A stretch of DNA of 57,536 bases from Planctomycetota bacterium (GCA_016220085.1 JACRIN010000031.1:1-57536), one strand, 5' to 3'; shown: positions 7,326 to 16,391, counted from the stretch's first letter. Translations and numbers: made by a program. The notes: generated by a model from the sequence alone, not told the origin.

Positions 7326-8318
7326 TCAACCGCGCGCCTTGGCGAACGCCGCGCGCACCAGCTCGTCGGGATCGATGCCCGCGGCTTGACCTTCGTAGCC
7401 GAGCACGAGCCGGTGCCGGAGACACGGAGCGGCGAGGCGCTCGATGTCCTCGATCGTGACGTGGAGGCGCCCCTTGACGAGCGCCCGCGCCTTCGCGGTC
7501 CATAGCAGCGCTTGGCCGGCGCGCGGACTCGCGCCGTGGCGGACGCAGCGCTTGACGTCGTCGGGCGCGCCGGCGCGCGACGGATGCGTCGCGAGCACCA
7601 GACGACCGACGAAGTCGACGATGTCGGAGGAGGCGGGCACCGAGCGCGCAAGCTCGACCAGCCGCAACACGCGCGCCTTGTCGAGCACCGGCTTCGGCCG
7701 CGGTTGCGCGTGCGCGGTCGTGTGTTGGAGCACGGCGACGAGGCCTTCGAGGTCCGGCATCCGCACGAGGCACTGCAACGCGAAGCGATCGAGCTGCGCG
7801 TCGGGCAACGGATACGTGCCCTCCATCTCGATCGGATTCTGCGTCGCGACGAGGAAGAACGGCCGGTCGAGCACCATGCGCTCGCCAAACACCGTTACTT
7901 GCTCTTCCGCCATCGCTTCGAGCAACGCCGATTGCGTCCGCGGCGTCGCTCGGTTGATCTCGTCGGCGAGCACGACGTTGGCGAAGATCGGCCCGCGCTG
8001 GAAACGGAACGAGCGACGGCCGTGTTCGTCTTCCTCGAGGATGCGCGTGCCGAGCACGTCGGCCGGCATCAGGTCGGGCGTGAACTGGATGCGCGCGAAC
8101 GAGAGCTCGAGCGACGCCGCGAGTGCCTTGACCAACGTCGTCTTGCCGACGCCCGGAACGCCTTCGAGCAGCACGTGGCCGCCGCCGATCAACGCGCAGA
8201 GCAATTCCTCGACCAACGGCGCGTTGCCGACGAACGCCGCTCCGATCGAGACTTCCAACGCCGAGAGCGCGCCGCGCAGGCCGGCGAGCTCTCGCTCGAG
8301 TTCCTTCGGGTCGGTCAA
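7326..8318 (-). CDS. MoxR-family AAA+ ATPase (330 aa)
   Basis: Walker A GVPGVGKT lies at residues 53-60 and Walker [11 protein letters not shown] at about 115-124. Sensor-type [19 protein letters not shown] and the C-terminal lid (SPRAGQALL) complete the MoxR pattern. MoxR ATPases act as chaperones that help assemble or activate metal-containing or von Willebrand-domain proteins. They usually sit beside DUF58 and VWA genes, which are absent here. I chose TTG 8318: it overlaps the stop of the HAD gene (TTGA) and has GGAGAGG five bases upstream, whereas the GTG at 8339 has no close Shine-Dalgarno. It is cotranscribed with the HAD hydrolase and NAD synthetase genes. Confidence 0.9.
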   Translation of the reverse strand: MTDPKELERELAGLRGALSALEVSIGAAFVGNAPLVEELLCALIGGGHVLLEGVPGVGKTTLVKALAASLELSFARIQFTPDLMPADVLGTRILEEDEHGRRSFRFQRGPIFANVVLADEINRATPRTQSALLEAMAEEQVTVFGERMVLDRPFFLVATQNPIEMEGTYPLPDAQLDRFALQCLVRMPDLEGLVAVLQHTTAHAQPRPKPVLDKARVLRLVELARSVPASSDIVDFVGRLVLATHPSRAGAPDDVKRCVRHGASPRAGQALLWTAKARALVKGRLHVTIEDIERLAAPCLRHRLVLGYEGQAAGIDPDELVRAAFAKARG

Positions 8319-9028
8319 GGCAGCCTCTCCATGATCCACGCACGCAGTTCAACGAGACTCCGGACGCACGGGAAGGGGCCGGGCTCGATTTCGCCGGGGT
8401 GATCGACGAGAACCGCGTTCAAGCCGGCCTCGGTCGCGCCGCGTGCGTCCTTCTCGACGTCGTTGCCGGCGTGCAGCGCTTCGTGCGGCGCGCAGCGAGC
8501 GAGCGTGAGCGCGCGGCGGAAGAGCTCGGGCTCGGGCTTCTCGCAGCGCTCGATCGCCGAGACCAGCACGAAGTCGAGTTCGTCGCGCAGTCCGAGGCCG
8601 GAGAGCAGTCCTTCCAGGCGCTCGCTCCAATTCGAAACGACTCCGACGACGAGGCCGCGTTCGCGCAGCGCGGCGATCAGCTCGCGCGCACCCTCGTACG
8701 TGACGAAGTTCCGCGGATCGGCGACGTGCGCGAAGAGCACGTCGCACGCCGTGACGACCGCCGCGTCGTCGAGCGCGAGCTCGCGACCGAAGATCCGCGC
8801 GTTGACGTGCGCGAACCAAGCCTCGGAGTACCTGAAACCACCTTCGAGCGAGCGCGGCATCTCGGTAGCGACGCGCCGCAGGATTCCGTGCATGGTGATT
8901 TCGTCGACCGGGCGTCCGAGCCGTCGCGCGACCGACGCGTAGATGCTCGCGCGCGAGCTCCGTTCGGCGAGCAGAGTGCCGCCCGCATCGAGGAATACAG
9001 CTTGGATCGCTACCTGCGTCGTGCTCAC
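8315..9028 (-). CDS. HAD-superfamily hydrolase (237 aa)
   Basis: HAD motifs are in order: nucleophile block FLDAGGTL (Asp14), motif II VVSNWSE, motif III Lys in EKPEPELF, and motif [14 protein letters not shown]. The second Asp of the usual DxDGT is Gly (DAGGT), as in some HDHD3-type members, so phosphatase activity may be weak or different. A cap domain lies between residues 20 and 95. Start: GTG 9028 gives MSTTQVAIQ... directly before the first strand. The longer frame to 9082 has no obvious merit. First gene of the leftward HAD-MoxR-NAD synthetase unit. Substrate unknown. Confidence 0.83.
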   Translation of the reverse strand: MSTTQVAIQAVFLDAGGTLLAERSSRASIYASVARRLGRPVDEITMHGILRRVATEMPRSLEGGFRYSEAWFAHVNARIFGRELALDDAAVVTACDVLFAHVADPRNFVTYEGARELIAALRERGLVVGVVSNWSERLEGLLSGLGLRDELDFVLVSAIERCEKPEPELFRRALTLARCAPHEALHAGNDVEKDARGATEAGLNAVLVDHPGEIEPGPFPCVRSLVELRAWIMERLP

Positions 9029-9159
9029 GAGGGGCTCAGAACCTAACCAAACGTTGAAGCCGACGAAAACGGTTCCAAGCAAGGGTTGCGCCGAACACGC
9101 GGTCGATAGATCCTGTCGAGTCGGTGGTGCGGTCCCGGCAGGGGCCCGAACGGGGAAGC

Positions 9160-10224
9160 ATGCGAACGAAGCAGGCAGGCGGACGATCGATGGTGGCGCT
9201 CACGGCGTGCCTGACGGCGCTGTTGCTCGGCGCGTGCGCCCAGGATCGACAGCGACTGAAGGTCCCCGGCGAGAACAACGTCAAGTTGGCGCGCACCGCG
9301 ACCAAGAAGCAACAGTGGCCTGAAGCGGCGGGGCGTTGGAACGAGCTCTTCCTCGGAGGCGGCGCCCAATCGCGCGAAGCATGTCGCGAGACCGCGCGCG
9401 CGCTGTGGAAGATCGGCCAGCCGGACGACGCGAAGGCGATGCTCGACACGGGTCTCGAGCGTTGGCCGGACGATCCCGAGCTCTTGGCGTTGCAGGGCGA
9501 CTTGCTCGCCGACCTCGGCTTCCGTCGCGCCGCCGAGATGGCGTACGCGCGTTCGCTCGAGATCCACTCGGAGCAACCGGAGACGTGGCTCGCGCTCGCG
9601 CGCGTGCGACTCGAACTCGGCCTCGAGGAGGGAGCGCGCTCCGCGTGCCGTCGGCGATTGGAGCTCGCCGGCGCGTGCCGCGAGACCTACATCGTCCTCG
9701 CGGAGGCTTCGGCCGCGTCCGGCGACTTCACGTGCGCGTTCGAGAGCTACGCGCAGGCGTTTTCGCTCGCGCCGGGCTCGGTGCACGAGCTGCTCGCCGC
9801 GGGCTCGCTGTACCAGGACCCGAACGTGCGCAGCAAGCTCCCCGGCGCCGCGGCGTCGTCGCGCGTGTGGCTCCTTCAGGCGACCGAGCTCGATCCTCAG
9901 AACACCGGCGCGCACTACCTGCTCGGCGTGATCGCGGAGGACGCGAGCGAGCTCGATCTCGCGATGCGTCACTACCGTCGTTCGGCGGAGACCGATCCGG
10001 CGCACCTGCCGTCGCTGCTGCGCTTGATCGAGCTCCACGGTCGGCGCGGCGAGCTCTCCGAGGCCGAGACGATCGCCGCGGCCGCCTTGAAGACGTTCGA
10101 GAAGGACAGCGAGCGTCGCGCCGCCATCAAGCACACGTTGGAGCGCGCTCGCGCCGAAGCGCAGCCCGTGCCGCCGCCCGAATCGCGCTCCGGCGACCCG
10201 AGCGCGGGTTCCGACGTGCGTTGA
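9160..10224 (+). CDS. TPR-repeat lipoprotein (354 aa)
   Basis: A lipoprotein signal with lipobox LLGAC ends at about residue 26. After it come several 34-residue tetratricopeptide-like helical repeats (for example ARTATKKQQWPEAAGRW, ARSLEIHSEQPETWLALARV, YLLGVIAEDASELDLAMRHY). The final 30 residues are Pro/Ser-rich and probably disordered. Such proteins act as scaffolds at the membrane. No partner is obvious. ATG 9160 is preceded by GGGGAAG and starts the signal peptide. It is divergent from the HAD gene and convergent with the next small gene. Confidence 0.82.
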   Translation: MRTKQAGGRSMVALTACLTALLLGACAQDRQRLKVPGENNVKLARTATKKQQWPEAAGRWNELFLGGGAQSREACRETARALWKIGQPDDAKAMLDTGLERWPDDPELLALQGDLLADLGFRRAAEMAYARSLEIHSEQPETWLALARVRLELGLEEGARSACRRRLELAGACRETYIVLAEASAASGDFTCAFESYAQAFSLAPGSVHELLAAGSLYQDPNVRSKLPGAAASSRVWLLQATELDPQNTGAHYLLGVIAEDASELDLAMRHYRRSAETDPAHLPSLLRLIELHGRRGELSEAETIAAAALKTFEKDSERRAAIKHTLERARAEAQPVPPPESRSGDPSAGSDVR

Positions 10225-10243
10225 CTCGCGAGCGGCTCGTCGA

Positions 10244-10480
10244 CTAACGCGTCAGCGACGCGATCAACGCTTCGATCTTCTCGACGAGCTCGGTGGTGAA
10301 CTCGGAGCCGAAGTCGACCTCGAGCACGTCGATCTCCGGGAACTGGTAGCGTCCGTTCGAACGGCTGAACGGGATGCCGTACTCCCACTTGTTGCCGTCG
10401 GAGGCGATGATCGTGACCGCGATCTGATCGTCGCCTTCCACCGGTTGGACGGAGTAGCTCGTGACTTCGTAGGTGGCCAT
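10244..10480 (-). CDS. small conserved-looking hypothetical protein (78 aa)
   Basis: The sequence starts MATYEVTSYSVQ. Alternating hydrophobic residues in the first half (QIAVTIIASDGNKWEYGI) predict a small beta sheet, and a C-terminal helix follows (TTELVEKIEALIASL). There is no signal peptide. I do not recognise the family. ATG 10480 is the start because upstream codons are Arg/Ala shadow sequence. It lies 62 bases after the methyltransferase stop at the end of the ten-gene leftward run, so it may be its last member. Its first 40 residues faintly recall the partial gene at 57435. Confidence 0.65.
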   Translation of the reverse strand: MATYEVTSYSVQPVEGDDQIAVTIIASDGNKWEYGIPFSRSNGRYQFPEIDVLEVDFGSEFTTELVEKIEALIASLTR

Positions 10481-10542
10481 TCGGTGCGCTCGTGCGCGCA
10501 CGCGAAATCGCGGCGCGAGCGGAAAATCCTAGCCGGGGTCGC

Positions 10543-11256
10543 TCACTTGCGCACCCGCCAAACCTCGAAGTCGTGGTTGGCGTGCGTGTCGAACTTCGCT
10601 TCGCGTTCGTAGCCCGCGTCGACGAGCTCGCGCTCGAGCTCGCCCGCCTTCAGCTTGTGCGCGGGCGGTGGCCCGACCGGCAGCGGCCCCACCTTGTATT
10701 CGAGGATCGCGAGCTTGCCGCCCGGCGCGAGGAACCGACGCAGGCCGCGCACGTAGCTCACGCGATCGTCGAAGTGGTGATACGTGTCGGCGATGAAGAT
10801 CAGGTCGCACGAAGCGAGCGGCAAGTGCGGAGTCGAGTACGACGCGAGCACGGGCACGACGTTTTCCAGGCCGTCGGCGATCAGGTGCTCGCGCAGGCGA
10901 TCGAGCTGGCGCGGTTCGACGTCGACGGCGTAGACGAGCCCGTGCGGCAGCGCGCGCGCGAACGCCCGCGAGAACACGCCGGGGCCGCACCCGAGATCGG
11001 CGACGGTCGAACCGTCGGCGAGCGCGAGCTTCTCCAACACGACCGGCACGTCGAGATCGGCGACGCGATCGGCGCTTTCGAGCGACGCGACGTAGCTCTC
11101 GACCGTGGGCGGCCCGTGGCGGTCGCGATTGCTCGCTTCGGCGGTGCTCGCTGCGGCGACGGACGCGTGCTCGTGCTGCGCGGGAACCTGCTTGCAGCCC
11201 GCGGCGAGCGCGAGCACGAGCGCGAGACCCGACGCGAAGCGATCGAAGCGTTTCAT
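10543..11256 (-). CDS. class I SAM-dependent methyltransferase with a lipoprotein-type signal (237 aa)
   Basis: Motif I VADLGCGPG (residues 85-93), motif II-like VYAVDVEPRQ, and motif IV-like LIFIADTYHHF followed by LAPGGKLAILEYK are typical of Rossmann methyltransferases of the UbiE/type-11 kind. The first 21 residues form a clean lipobox signal, LALAAGC, and residues 22-50 look like a disordered linker. The enzyme would therefore be membrane-anchored outside the cytoplasm, where SAM is not normally available. Either it acts in an unusual setting, or the true start is downstream. ATG 11256 lies one base after the stop of the upstream gene, which favours the long form. Confidence 0.82.
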   Translation of the reverse strand: MKRFDRFASGLALVLALAAGCKQVPAQHEHASVAAASTAEASNRDRHGPPTVESYVASLESADRVADLDVPVVLEKLALADGSTVADLGCGPGVFSRAFARALPHGLVYAVDVEPRQLDRLREHLIADGLENVVPVLASYSTPHLPLASCDLIFIADTYHHFDDRVSYVRGLRRFLAPGGKLAILEYKVGPLPVGPPPAHKLKAGELERELVDAGYEREAKFDTHANHDFEVWRVRK

Positions 11257-11257
11257 C

Positions 11258-11599
11258 TCACATCCTCCAGCTCTTGAAGTGCGCGAACGGCGCCGCGGCT
11301 TCCGCGGTCTTGGCGAGCGAGAGCCCGACGGTCTCGCATTGTGCCGCGAATTTGCCCCACACGGCGAGGACGCGCGGATTCGAGCCGGCGGCGCGGCCGG
11401 CGGCCTCGTCCTTCCACTCGAAGACCTCGACGAGCTCGGTCGGATCGACGCGGCTCTGCAGCACCCACGGCGTGCGCTCGCTGACCAGGCCTTCGGCGAC
11501 GAGCGTCGCGCGGTGCTCGACGAGCAAGACTCGCATCGCGTCCTCGGCGACCGAGGCTTTGAACCGATAGACGGCGATGACGGCGATCGGCTCGGACAC
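11258..11599 (-). CDS. dimeric alpha/beta-barrel (ABM-like) protein (113 aa)
   Basis: Length and pattern fit the ferredoxin-like alpha/beta-barrel group that includes antibiotic biosynthesis monooxygenases and stress-response barrels. A first strand AVIAVYRFKASVAED precedes a helix, and the final core strand is ELVEVFEWKDEAA. GTG 11599 is the start. The stop is followed by a single base and the methyltransferase ATG (TGAGATG), so the two are coupled. No catalytic residues can be assigned, so enzymatic function is open. Confidence 0.68.
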   Translation of the reverse strand: MSEPIAVIAVYRFKASVAEDAMRVLLVEHRATLVAEGLVSERTPWVLQSRVDPTELVEVFEWKDEAAGRAAGSNPRVLAVWGKFAAQCETVGLSLAKTAEAAAPFAHFKSWRM

Positions 11600-11627
11600 G
11601 ACGCGCGCGTGGGTTTGCGGCTCGCGC

Positions 11628-12806
11628 CTAGGGCTGCGGCCGGCGGGCGAGCGCCGAGGGCTTCAGGAAGAAGTAGTAGAGCTGACCTTCGACGCGCGTC
11701 TTGCCCGCGTCGCGCTCGGCTTCGGGACCGATGCCGAGATAGATGTCCGCGCGTCCGGCGGTGCGGATCGCTCCTCCGCGATCCTGGTCGAGCGTGAAGC
11801 TGCCGATGTGTTGCGATTGGTCGGGGTGCGACGCGATGAAGCACAACGCGGCGCGCGGGAAGAGCTCCTTGTCGGTCGCGATCGAGCGTCCGGGCGTCAC
11901 TTCGAAGTTGAGGCAGCCGCGGGGATTGCCATCGATCGGCGTGAAGAAGACGTACGACGCGTTGCGCGCCATGTACTTTTGGAGCTCGACCGGGTTCTGC
12001 TTGCCCCAGTCGCGGATGCGTTGGAGCGAGACCTCGTCCGCCTTGAGCTTCTTGTCCTTGACGAGCTCGCCACCGAGCGACGTGTAGTCGTGACCGTTCT
12101 TGCCCGCGTATCCGAGCTTGAGCTCGCTACCGTCCGACAGCTCGACGATCGCCGAGCCGTTGACGTGCGCGATGTAGGCGTCGAGCGGATCGGCAAGCCA
12201 CGCGAGCTCGAGGTTGCGATTTTCGAGCACGTGATTCGCTTCGATCGCCTGGCGCGTCGGATAGGGCTCGAGCGAGCCGTCGTCGAGCTTGCGGCCGAGG
12301 ATGTCACCTTCCTTGTTCTTCACGAGATCCGGCGGCAACGCATAGAGCGGATAGCCGTAGCCCGGCGCCGGCGTGCGCGAGCCCTTGAGGATCGGCGTGC
12401 AATAGGCGGTGTAGAGCACTCCGCCGCCTTTCGCGTCCCAACCGGCGCTCTTGTAGACCGTGAACTCCTCGTCGACGATCGCCTTGAACTCCTGCTCGTT
12501 CGCGCACTGTTGAAGGACTTCGCGGAAGCGTTCGAGGCTCGCGATCGCGCGCTCGAGCGTGATGCCTTCCTTCGGGAAGAACTGCGCCGCGTGTTTCGAG
12601 CGCGTCCACGCGATCGAGCGCTCGACCGCGGGCAGGATCTGGTCGCGCCGCGCGAACTCGGTGGCGAAGTCGGGCCGCTTCTCGCCGGGCTTCAGCTCGA
12701 TCAGCGCGGGCGAGCCCGGCGGCAACGGCCGGCTGTAGTCGGGACGCGACTTGCACGCGGAGACGAACAGGGCGAGCGCGACACAGGCGACGATTCGGAG
12801 CTTCAT
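11628..12806 (-). CDS. mltA: MltA-type lytic murein transglycosylase lipoprotein (392 aa)
   Basis: Cleaves the beta-1,4 bond of peptidoglycan to give anhydromuropeptides, anchored in the outer membrane. The signal ends FVSAC with Cys18. The central MltA domain is recognisable (GYGYPLYALP, YPTRQAIE, LAWLADPLDAYIAHVNGSA, YMARNASYVFF). The C-terminal 3D domain contains LDQDRGGAIRTAGRADIYLG, whose Asp residues are the catalytic ones in the family. Length is normal. It lies 46 bases after the lpxR-like gene in the same direction, so peptidoglycan and outer-membrane remodelling genes are adjacent. Confidence 0.92.
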   Translation of the reverse strand: MKLRIVACVALALFVSACKSRPDYSRPLPPGSPALIELKPGEKRPDFATEFARRDQILPAVERSIAWTRSKHAAQFFPKEGITLERAIASLERFREVLQQCANEQEFKAIVDEEFTVYKSAGWDAKGGGVLYTAYCTPILKGSRTPAPGYGYPLYALPPDLVKNKEGDILGRKLDDGSLEPYPTRQAIEANHVLENRNLELAWLADPLDAYIAHVNGSAIVELSDGSELKLGYAGKNGHDYTSLGGELVKDKKLKADEVSLQRIRDWGKQNPVELQKYMARNASYVFFTPIDGNPRGCLNFEVTPGRSIATDKELFPRAALCFIASHPDQSQHIGSFTLDQDRGGAIRTAGRADIYLGIGPEAERDAGKTRVEGQLYYFFLKPSALARRPQP

Positions 12807-12852
12807 GCCTCGCCAGCGTAGCGACGCCGAAGGAGGTCGCAACGGGTGGCGG

Positions 12853-13932
12853 CTACTCGGAGAACCGCCAAGTGACGTGGACGCTCCAGAAGCGTTGGCT
12901 GCCGTCTTGCGCCTCGAACTCCTCGCTTCGAATCGTCTGCATGTACACGAGCTCCGCCGGCCCGACGCGCACCGACACACCCGCTCTCAAGTCGCCGACG
13001 AACAGCTCGGCATCCACTCCGGCACTGGACCGGAAGTTGTTCCCCGAGAGCAGCATGTTGTGGGCGACCGCGCGACCTTCTGCGCCGATGAAGACATGCG
13101 CGCCCCAGTCGAGGCGGTCCGACGGCGAACGAGGCTCTTCGAACTCGGCGAGCAGCTTCGCCGAGGGGTCGATCTGGTGCGTCGCGAAGTCGCGCTGCAG
13201 TCCGTAGCCGAATCGCGCCGTGCTGCCGAGGGAGACGTTGGCGAAGACGTTCCCGGCTGCCCACGCGCCATCGCAGATTACGTCTCCGGTGAAGCCGTCG
13301 CAGGTCGAGCGCGCCACACGCTCTTGATACCGGCTCGTGATCTGAAGCGTGGGCTCGTCGTGCAGTTGATGACTCCATCCCTCGGCGTGGGGCACGTCGA
13401 TCAGATCGTGGAACCCATTCTGCACGGATTCGCCGAGTGCGTCCGGTCCGACGAGACCCAGGCTGACGCTGACCATTGCGGCGCGATCGTGCTCACCGCA
13501 TTCGTTGCCGAGCGCGACCCACCGCGATTCGATCCCCGAGTAGAGCCAACCGGCGTAGGGTCGGTCGTCCGACGGAGGGTTCCTCGTGTGGATGTCGCTG
13601 GGCGTGTAGAGATGGTGGCCGAGGAACCACGCCCACCTTCGCTCGACGGATGAGTCGGCCCGCGCCGAAGCGCGCGCAGCCGACGGGATCATCAGTGCAT
13701 CGAGCCAGGTGAGCGGCGCTCCCGAGCCTTGGCCTTCCACCGAGCGATCACCCGTGATCGCGAGACGGACCGCGTTGGTGTAGTAGCGGTCGGTCGGTCC
13801 GCCGAGCACCCGCGCGTCGTTCTCGACGAAGCACTCGAACTCCAAGTCGCTCGAGGGCGAGCTCGCACGGCACGCGGAGCCCGAGATCGTCGCGAGCGCG
13901 ATCCACGCGGTGGTGTTGCGCCGGTGTCGCAT
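12853..13932 (-). CDS. lpxR: LpxR-family lipid A 3'-O-deacylase (359 aa)
   Basis: LpxR is an outer-membrane beta-barrel that removes the 3'-acyloxyacyl group of lipid A in Salmonella and others. Family blocks seen are FVENDARV with Asn38-Asp39, TDRYYTN (residues 47-53), HHLYTPSDI, DDRPYAGWLYSG and VGPDALGESVQNGFHDLI with His175. By comparison with Salmonella LpxR, Asn-Asp and this His are the catalytic residues. The C-terminus ends in Phe-Ser-Glu after alternating beta strands. The N-terminal signal has a Cys at 21 (SGSAC), so it might be lipidated, which would be unusual. The ATG follows the stop of the upstream lipoprotein gene by one base. Confidence 0.88.
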   Translation of the reverse strand: MRHRRNTTAWIALATISGSACRASSPSSDLEFECFVENDARVLGGPTDRYYTNAVRLAITGDRSVEGQGSGAPLTWLDALMIPSAARASARADSSVERRWAWFLGHHLYTPSDIHTRNPPSDDRPYAGWLYSGIESRWVALGNECGEHDRAAMVSVSLGLVGPDALGESVQNGFHDLIDVPHAEGWSHQLHDEPTLQITSRYQERVARSTCDGFTGDVICDGAWAAGNVFANVSLGSTARFGYGLQRDFATHQIDPSAKLLAEFEEPRSPSDRLDWGAHVFIGAEGRAVAHNMLLSGNNFRSSAGVDAELFVGDLRAGVSVRVGPAELVYMQTIRSEEFEAQDGSQRFWSVHVTWRFSE

Positions 13933-13933
13933 G

Positions 13934-14938
13934 TCAGAGGTCGGCGTCCTTCACCGTCCGGCCCAGTCGTTCGAGCGCGTCCGCCATGGAGCTCGCCTCG
14001 GAGACCGCCACACGCACTGTGAGCAGCCCGAACGGAGGCTTCGCCCAAGCTCGTGACCAGGCCTGCTCGGACGACGGTATCCGTTCGAACTCGTACGAAC
14101 CGTCGACGCGGTTCGCGCTCGCTTCGAGCGCGATGTCGCGGTCCCAACGCACCGGGAACTTCGCGGAGACCGCGTAGCGACCGAGTGGATAGAGCGGCAC
14201 ACCGTCGGGACCGTCGAGTGCAATCGAAACCAAGCTCTCCGTTCTCGAGTAGTCGGTGAACGGGATGGTCACGCGGAAGTTCTTCGCCGTCAGTGCGCCG
14301 TAGTAGTAACCGAGGCAGTGCAAGCGCCAGAGAGAAGGTTGCGTTCGATCCGGGCGCAGCTCGAACACGACTGCGAACGTGACGACCCGTTGGTCGTCCC
14401 CCAGTTTCAGCGACTTCCACGACTGCTGGAACGCGGCGCCATCGAAGTCTGGGGCCACCTTGGCGATCTCCGTGGCAAGAGTCGGTGGAGTCGTGCTGGT
14501 GATCAGTGGTAGGCCGAGCAGCGGGTCATCGAGCGCGGAGTGGCTCTGTGGATCGATGCGCTTCGCCTCGACCGTCCGGATCGCCAAGATCGTGATCGGA
14601 CGATCCCGCAGACCTTCGCTCCACTTGACGTCGCTTGCACCCGTCGAAATGGCGGCGAAACGCTTCGCTTCGGCGGACAGGAGCGCTTCGACGAGACGCT
14701 TTCCGAGACCAAGCAAGCCCGATTCGATGCTCGAGGGTGCGACAGTTTCGCCCGATCCCGCCGAATCGCGCGTCGGAACTGCCAACACGCTCAGCCGTTC
14801 GCCTTCCAGCACCCGCGCATTGGACCTCGGTGTCGCGCAGGCGCCGATCGCTGCCAGCGCGGTCAGAAGCATGAGCAAGGCGAGAGGCGGACGGAGTTGC
14901 TTCACGCGAGACTGGCTGGGATTCGAGTCGGTCGGCAT
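13934..14938 (-). CDS. lipoprotein of unknown function in the lipid A gene run (334 aa)
   Basis: A hydrophobic segment followed by AIGAC makes a lipoprotein signal. The rest has no family I recognise, but it contains alternating strands (VVTFAVVFELRP, LWRLHCLGYYYGALTAKNF, RYAVSAKFPVRW) suggesting a beta-rich periplasmic or outer-membrane protein. The start is either ATG 14938 or, more naturally for a signal peptide, GTG 14905 (VKQLRPPLALL). Its stop is one base from the LpxR start, so the two proteins are translationally coupled and may work together. Confidence 0.72.
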   Translation of the reverse strand: MPTDSNPSQSRVKQLRPPLALLMLLTALAAIGACATPRSNARVLEGERLSVLAVPTRDSAGSGETVAPSSIESGLLGLGKRLVEALLSAEAKRFAAISTGASDVKWSEGLRDRPITILAIRTVEAKRIDPQSHSALDDPLLGLPLITSTTPPTLATEIAKVAPDFDGAAFQQSWKSLKLGDDQRVVTFAVVFELRPDRTQPSLWRLHCLGYYYGALTAKNFRVTIPFTDYSRTESLVSIALDGPDGVPLYPLGRYAVSAKFPVRWDRDIALEASANRVDGSYEFERIPSSEQAWSRAWAKPPFGLLTVRVAVSEASSMADALERLGRTVKDADL

Positions 14939-14996
14939 GTCACGGACTGCTTCCTGGAGCGCTTCGGGAACAGAAGTGCTCCTGTGAAAGAGGCGT

Positions 14997-15587
14997 CTAC
15001 GCGGCGGCAGCACGATGCTTGTGGATCAAGATCAAGTTGCGGGCGTAGACGAACGCGCCCGTCGATTGGCCGATCACGCCGACGACGTCTTTGCGCCAGA
15101 CGAAGTAGACGAGCAGCATCATTCCGCCGAACAGGCTCGCCCACCAGAAGCTCTCGGGGACGATCGAGCGCTTTTCTTTCTCGCTGGCCCACCATTGCAG
15201 CAGCATGCGGCCGGTGAAGAGCACTTGACCGGCGAACCCGAGCAGCACCCACGCCATTCCGATCGGCGTCGTGATGTTGAGCACGCGGTAGAGCCAGCCG
15301 TGGCTCGCCACTGCCTGCTGGGCGGCCCACATGCGCTCGAGGAACTCCTCCGCGCTGACGCGCTCGTCTCCCTGCGGCGTGCGCAGCGTGACGAAGTCGC
15401 CGGCGGGCGTGCGCTCGATTTCGACGTCCTTCAGGCGCTGCTGGAGGTCGATCGCGCCGTTCCACTCGGGCGCGGGCTCGGCGGCGCGGGCCTCGCGCAC
15501 TTGCGCGAACAGCCGCGACGCGACCGTGGCGGCGATCAGGGCGACCAGCAGCACCCACGCGAAGCGCGCGCCGCGCTCACTCCGCAC
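14997..15587 (-). CDS. LAB_N-domain membrane protein (196 aa)
   Basis: The C-terminal 95 residues are a good match in pattern to the 'lipid-A-disaccharide synthase N-terminal' (LAB_N) domain: GFAGQVLFTGRMLLQWW, KRSIVPESFWW, SLFGG and GVIGQSTGAFVYARNL. It has three hydrophobic helices there and one N-terminal helix. Stand-alone LAB_N proteins are typically encoded beside DPM1-like GT2 glycosyltransferases and are thought to be involved in lipid or glycolipid handling, though their biochemical role is unclear. The GTG start at 15587 overlaps the glycosyltransferase stop by 11 bases. The 75-residue extracytoplasmic insert after the first helix is unusual. Confidence 0.86.
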   Translation of the reverse strand: MRSERGARFAWVLLVALIAATVASRLFAQVREARAAEPAPEWNGAIDLQQRLKDVEIERTPAGDFVTLRTPQGDERVSAEEFLERMWAAQQAVASHGWLYRVLNITTPIGMAWVLLGFAGQVLFTGRMLLQWWASEKEKRSIVPESFWWASLFGGMMLLVYFVWRKDVVGVIGQSTGAFVYARNLILIHKHRAAAA

Positions 15588-16347
15588 GCGTGACCTCCGC
15601 GATCGGCCAGCGGATCAGCCGCGTGCGCATCCAGCGGACCGCGAGCAGGTCCTTGAAGGCCCGCCACGCGCGGTTGAGCACGCCGTACTTGCTCTTGCCG
15701 GCGGTGCGCGGATGGTGGGAGACCGGATGCTCGATCACCTTGAAGCCGTGGTAGCGCAAGAGCGTCGGCAGAAACCGGTGCATGCCCTCGAACAACGGGA
15801 TCGCGCGGATCGCTTCGGCGCGGAAGACCTTCAGCGAGCAGCCGGTGTCGCGGATCGTGTCGCCGGAGATGCGATTGCGGACCGAGTTCGCGAGCTTGGA
15901 GCTGACGCGCCGCACGAAGTTGTCGCGCCGCTTCAAGCGATAGCCGACGACCGCGTCGTTCGCGTCGAGCTTGCCGATCATCGTCGGCAGGTCGACGGGA
16001 TCGTTCTGCATGTCGGCGTCCATGGTCGCGATCAGTCGACCGCGCGCGAACTGGATGCCGGCGGCGGTCGCCGCGGTCTGCCCGCAGTTCCTCGCGAACA
16101 AGACGCCGAAGACGCGCGGGTCGCGGCGGGAGAGCTCGCGAATGAGCTCGGGCGAACGGTCGCGGCTGCCGTCGTCGACCAGGACGAGCTCCCAGTCCTG
16201 TTTCGCGCCGAAGATCTCGCACACGCGCGCGTGCAGACGCTCGAGATTGCCTTCCTCTTCGTAAACGGGCGCGACGAGCGAGAGCTCGAGCGGCCGGTCG
16301 AGGCGCCTGCGAACCGTGGTCGCGAATTCCGCCGGGAGGATCGGCAT
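15577..16347 (-). CDS. GT2 family glycosyltransferase, DPM1/ArnC-like (256 aa)
   Basis: GT-A fold signatures are LVAPVYEEEGN, LVDDGS (57-62), DADMQNDP (110-117), the GYRLKRRD block and CSLKVFR. This fits enzymes that transfer a sugar from a nucleotide sugar to polyprenyl phosphate. There are no C-terminal transmembrane helices. With LAB_N protein and LpxR downstream, a role in making a lipid-linked sugar for envelope (possibly lipid A) decoration is reasonable. No ArnT-like transferase is visible, so the acceptor is unknown. ATG 16347 lies 44 bases after the histidine kinase stop. Confidence 0.9.
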   Translation of the reverse strand: MPILPAEFATTVRRRLDRPLELSLVAPVYEEEGNLERLHARVCEIFGAKQDWELVLVDDGSRDRSPELIRELSRRDPRVFGVLFARNCGQTAATAAGIQFARGRLIATMDADMQNDPVDLPTMIGKLDANDAVVGYRLKRRDNFVRRVSSKLANSVRNRISGDTIRDTGCSLKVFRAEAIRAIPLFEGMHRFLPTLLRYHGFKVIEHPVSHHPRTAGKSKYGVLNRAWRAFKDLLAVRWMRTRLIRWPIAEVTRAE

Positions 16348-16391
16348 GCGGCGCCCATCCTACGGCGCGAGCCGCCGCGGATCGAAGGTCC

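Noticed and set aside
8010..8036. GGAAC...CGTC match on the plus strand inside moxR
   Set aside because: It lies in the middle of coding sequence with no downstream plus-strand gene and has a poorer spacing. Probably chance in a GC-rich gene.
9050..9090. GGAACC-like element on the minus strand before the HAD gene
   Set aside because: The expected CGTC is ACGTTT here; it could be a weak site but the evidence is too thin.
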